DNA of 24,015 bases, taken from Candidatus Woesearchaeota archaeon (lineage in GTDB: Archaea > Nanobdellota > Nanobdellia > Woesearchaeales > GCA-2687795). Both the position numbers and the translations under genes were made by a program. The notes below the pieces were generated by a model. That model was not told the DNA's origin, did not search any database, and saw only the letters and a list, made by a program, of their open reading frames with translations. Shown here piece by piece: positions 22,726 to 24,015 of the stretch. The stretch lies in NCBI GenBank assembly GCA_002687795.1, contig NZBG01000001.1:1-24015 (forward strand), in the 5' to 3' direction. Position 1 is the stretch's first letter. Each line of letters opens with the position of its first letter.

Positions 22726-23898
22726 TTAACTGGAACGTGGAGATGACCTAACCTCTAACCCTATCTCAGTAGTGCTTATATAACCATACTTAAGCTTTAA
22801 ATCAAGCCTTGTAATATATGCATCCGCATTTGATACATCAAAAGTGCAGAATGTAAAGCCCTGTCCATTAACAAGCTTTACATTAGTTGGCTGGCAGGAT
22901 CCACCACTGGTTCCTCCTAGTTTAGATTCACTAATATTAACATAATCATAATCATTAGGATTTAGAGCAGAAGGATTGGTTCCTGTCTTTGCCTTATCGA
23001 TAACCTCGCCATTGCCAGCGTTTCTAAATGTGATCTTGAACCTAACCTTATCTTTCATAGCCTGGGGCTCAATATTTGTTACAGCAACAGGCGCTCCCTG
23101 GCCTCCCGGGGTTGCTTTGCCAGCCATTTCACAGACCTTGTCACCAGGTGTATAAGGATTCCTATCAACGCATACATCAGTTGAAAACTCTGTTGTATAA
23201 GGATAAACAGCAGTGGCCTTTATCTTTGTGTTTAAAGCGCCAGTTGTGAAATTATAGGTTACATTGGTTTTTCCTACATTTACTGTTGTATAACCCCCTT
23301 CTGGATTATATTCACTTTTTCTGTCAGCATCTGCATCAGTGAAGTTGAAGCTTGTAGAATTTCTCAATGCAGTAAGAATTCCAGAATCATACCCGCTAAG
23401 ATAAATAGTTCCATGATCTATTAAGCTTGTGCCCTTGTTCCAGGCCTCTAGCATCACATCATGGCTGTCATTATCATAAACCACTCTTGGAGGCGCTCCC
23501 TCCATAAAATTCATCTCTACGCCTTTAAACCCACTATGCCAGTCAACTACAGCACCTTCCTCAATCCTTGCGCAGCCAACAGCGAAAGTCAGCAATGTTA
23601 ACCCCAGAATTAAGCTGCTAATACCAGCGCTAACAATGATTGCAGCGCCTGTAACGACAAATAAAGCTACGGGAAGACTATTAAGATAATTGCCTTTGAT
23701 TACTGCATCACTTTCTTCAAAAGTTAGTGATAAGGGAGTGATCTTGCCGAAATCTCCTGTTTCCATTAATCCAGAATTAACATATTTTATTCCTACGCTC
23801 TCCTCTTCAGCAAACATATCAGCCACAGCGAATGGAATGCTCATAACCAAAAGAATAACAGGAAGTATTGCATACTCCAGAACCTTTTTTTTATTCAT
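22726..23898 (-). CDS. exported surface/membrane protein, unknown
   Basis: A 390-residue protein on the envelope. A signal anchor follows the start (NKKKVLEYAILPVILLVMSIPFAVA). A second hydrophobic stretch at about residues 75-109 (LPVALFVVTGAAIIVSAGISSLILGLTLLTFAVGC) ends in a Cys that resembles a lipobox but is too far inside to be a normal one. The remaining 280 residues are polar, beta-rich and carry several N-x-S/T sequons. A segment reading MEGAPPRVVYDN...SLIDHGTIYLSGYDSGI resembles Ig-like repeats common in DPANN surface proteins; that link is from memory. Upstream ATGs (23922, 23904) overlap or crowd the TATA box TTTTATAT. The ATG at 23898 lies 22 nt from it and is preferred. It converges with elp3. 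Confidence 0.7.
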   Translation of the reverse strand: MNKKKVLEYAILPVILLVMSIPFAVADMFAEEESVGIKYVNSGLMETGDFGKITPLSLTFEESDAVIKGNYLNSLPVALFVVTGAAIIVSAGISSLILGLTLLTFAVGCARIEEGAVVDWHSGFKGVEMNFMEGAPPRVVYDNDSHDVMLEAWNKGTSLIDHGTIYLSGYDSGILTALRNSTSFNFTDADADRKSEYNPEGGYTTVNVGKTNVTYNFTTGALNTKIKATAVYPYTTEFSTDVCVDRNPYTPGDKVCEMAGKATPGGQGAPVAVTNIEPQAMKDKVRFKITFRNAGNGEVIDKAKTGTNPSALNPNDYDYVNISESKLGGTSGGSCQPTNVKLVNGQGFTFCTFDVSNADAYITRLDLKLKYGYISTTEIGLEVRSSPRSS

Positions 23899-23970
23899 AT
23901 CCATATTCGTAAGATAAATCATATAAAAACCTTTCTATTAGAGGGCTGTGCTGAAACCCTAAGAAGTAAT

Positions 23971-24006
23971 TTGCATAATGTAGTATTCTATCTACATTAT
24001 AAGCAA
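23971..24006. repeat. long inverted repeat upstream of the surface protein gene
   Basis: ATAATGTAG (23975-23983) / CTACATTAT (23992-24000) form a perfect 9-bp stem with an 8-nt loop. TTGC (23971-23974) / GCAA (24003-24006) extend it across a two-base bulge. It lies about 45 bp upstream of the surface gene's TATA box. It could be an operator or the terminator of a gene beyond the window edge; neither can be decided here. Confidence 0.45.
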
Positions 24007-24015
24007 TTAACTTGC

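Overview
The window looks like an AT-rich archaeal chromosome, most likely a DPANN lineage near Woesearchaeota/Pacearchaeota; this placement is an inference. Support comes from the archaeal ribosomal genes eL19, uL18, uS5, uL30, uL15, archaeal-type SecY, uL1-uL10(P0)-P1, eS24, eS31, the RNA polymerase subunit Rpo7 and Spt4. Promoters are archaeal TATA boxes about 22-24 nt upstream of leaderless starts. The proteins are compact and many carry Lys/Glu-rich tails, and there are many short membrane or hypothetical proteins.

Layout. (1) 1-4434 (+): the end of the spc-type ribosomal operon, eL19-uL18-uS5-uL30-uL15-secY. Its genes overlap or are joined by 1-2 nt stop-start junctions. (2) 4435-5416 (+): a glucosamine-6-phosphate deaminase-like gene broken by one frameshift, with a leader that can form alternative hairpins. 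(3) 5417-7519: a metallo-beta-lactamase-fold gene (-) lying between two 64-bp direct repeats. Each repeat is a double palindrome abutting a TATA box. Copy B drives a two-gene membrane-protein operon; copy A drives only an 11-codon ORF. (4) 7556-9125 (-): a hypothetical gene and a bacterial-type glycerol-3-phosphate dehydrogenase (gpsA). (5) 9190-12784 (+): uL1, a greatly extended P0, P1 and a COG1340-like coiled-coil protein. (6) 12845-15257 (-): a hypothetical gene, then the operon PIN nuclease-Rpo7-Spt4-eS24-eS31, listed in transcription order. (7) 15286-15940: a winged-helix regulator (-) divergent from a 43-residue protein that resembles the regulator without its HTH domain, preceded by a 9-codon upstream ORF. 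(8) 16021-20177 (+): a large membrane-anchored secreted subtilisin-like protease and a flavin reductase-like protein. (9) 20178-20935 (+): a candidate structured leader and two small proteins. (10) 20974-22692 (+): elp3, interrupted by one in-frame TGA exactly where the family has Trp. (11) 22726-24015 (-): a large surface protein and its promoter region.

Most of the window is ordinary translation and transcription housekeeping. The most noteworthy items are the repeat/palindrome/TATA promoter module flanking the MBL gene, the regulator with a divergent HTH-less mini-paralog and leaderless upstream ORF, the UGA-interrupted elp3, and the P0 stalk protein with a roughly 230-residue charged tail ending in a distinct motif. 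No transposase, CRISPR array, tRNA or rRNA was seen.
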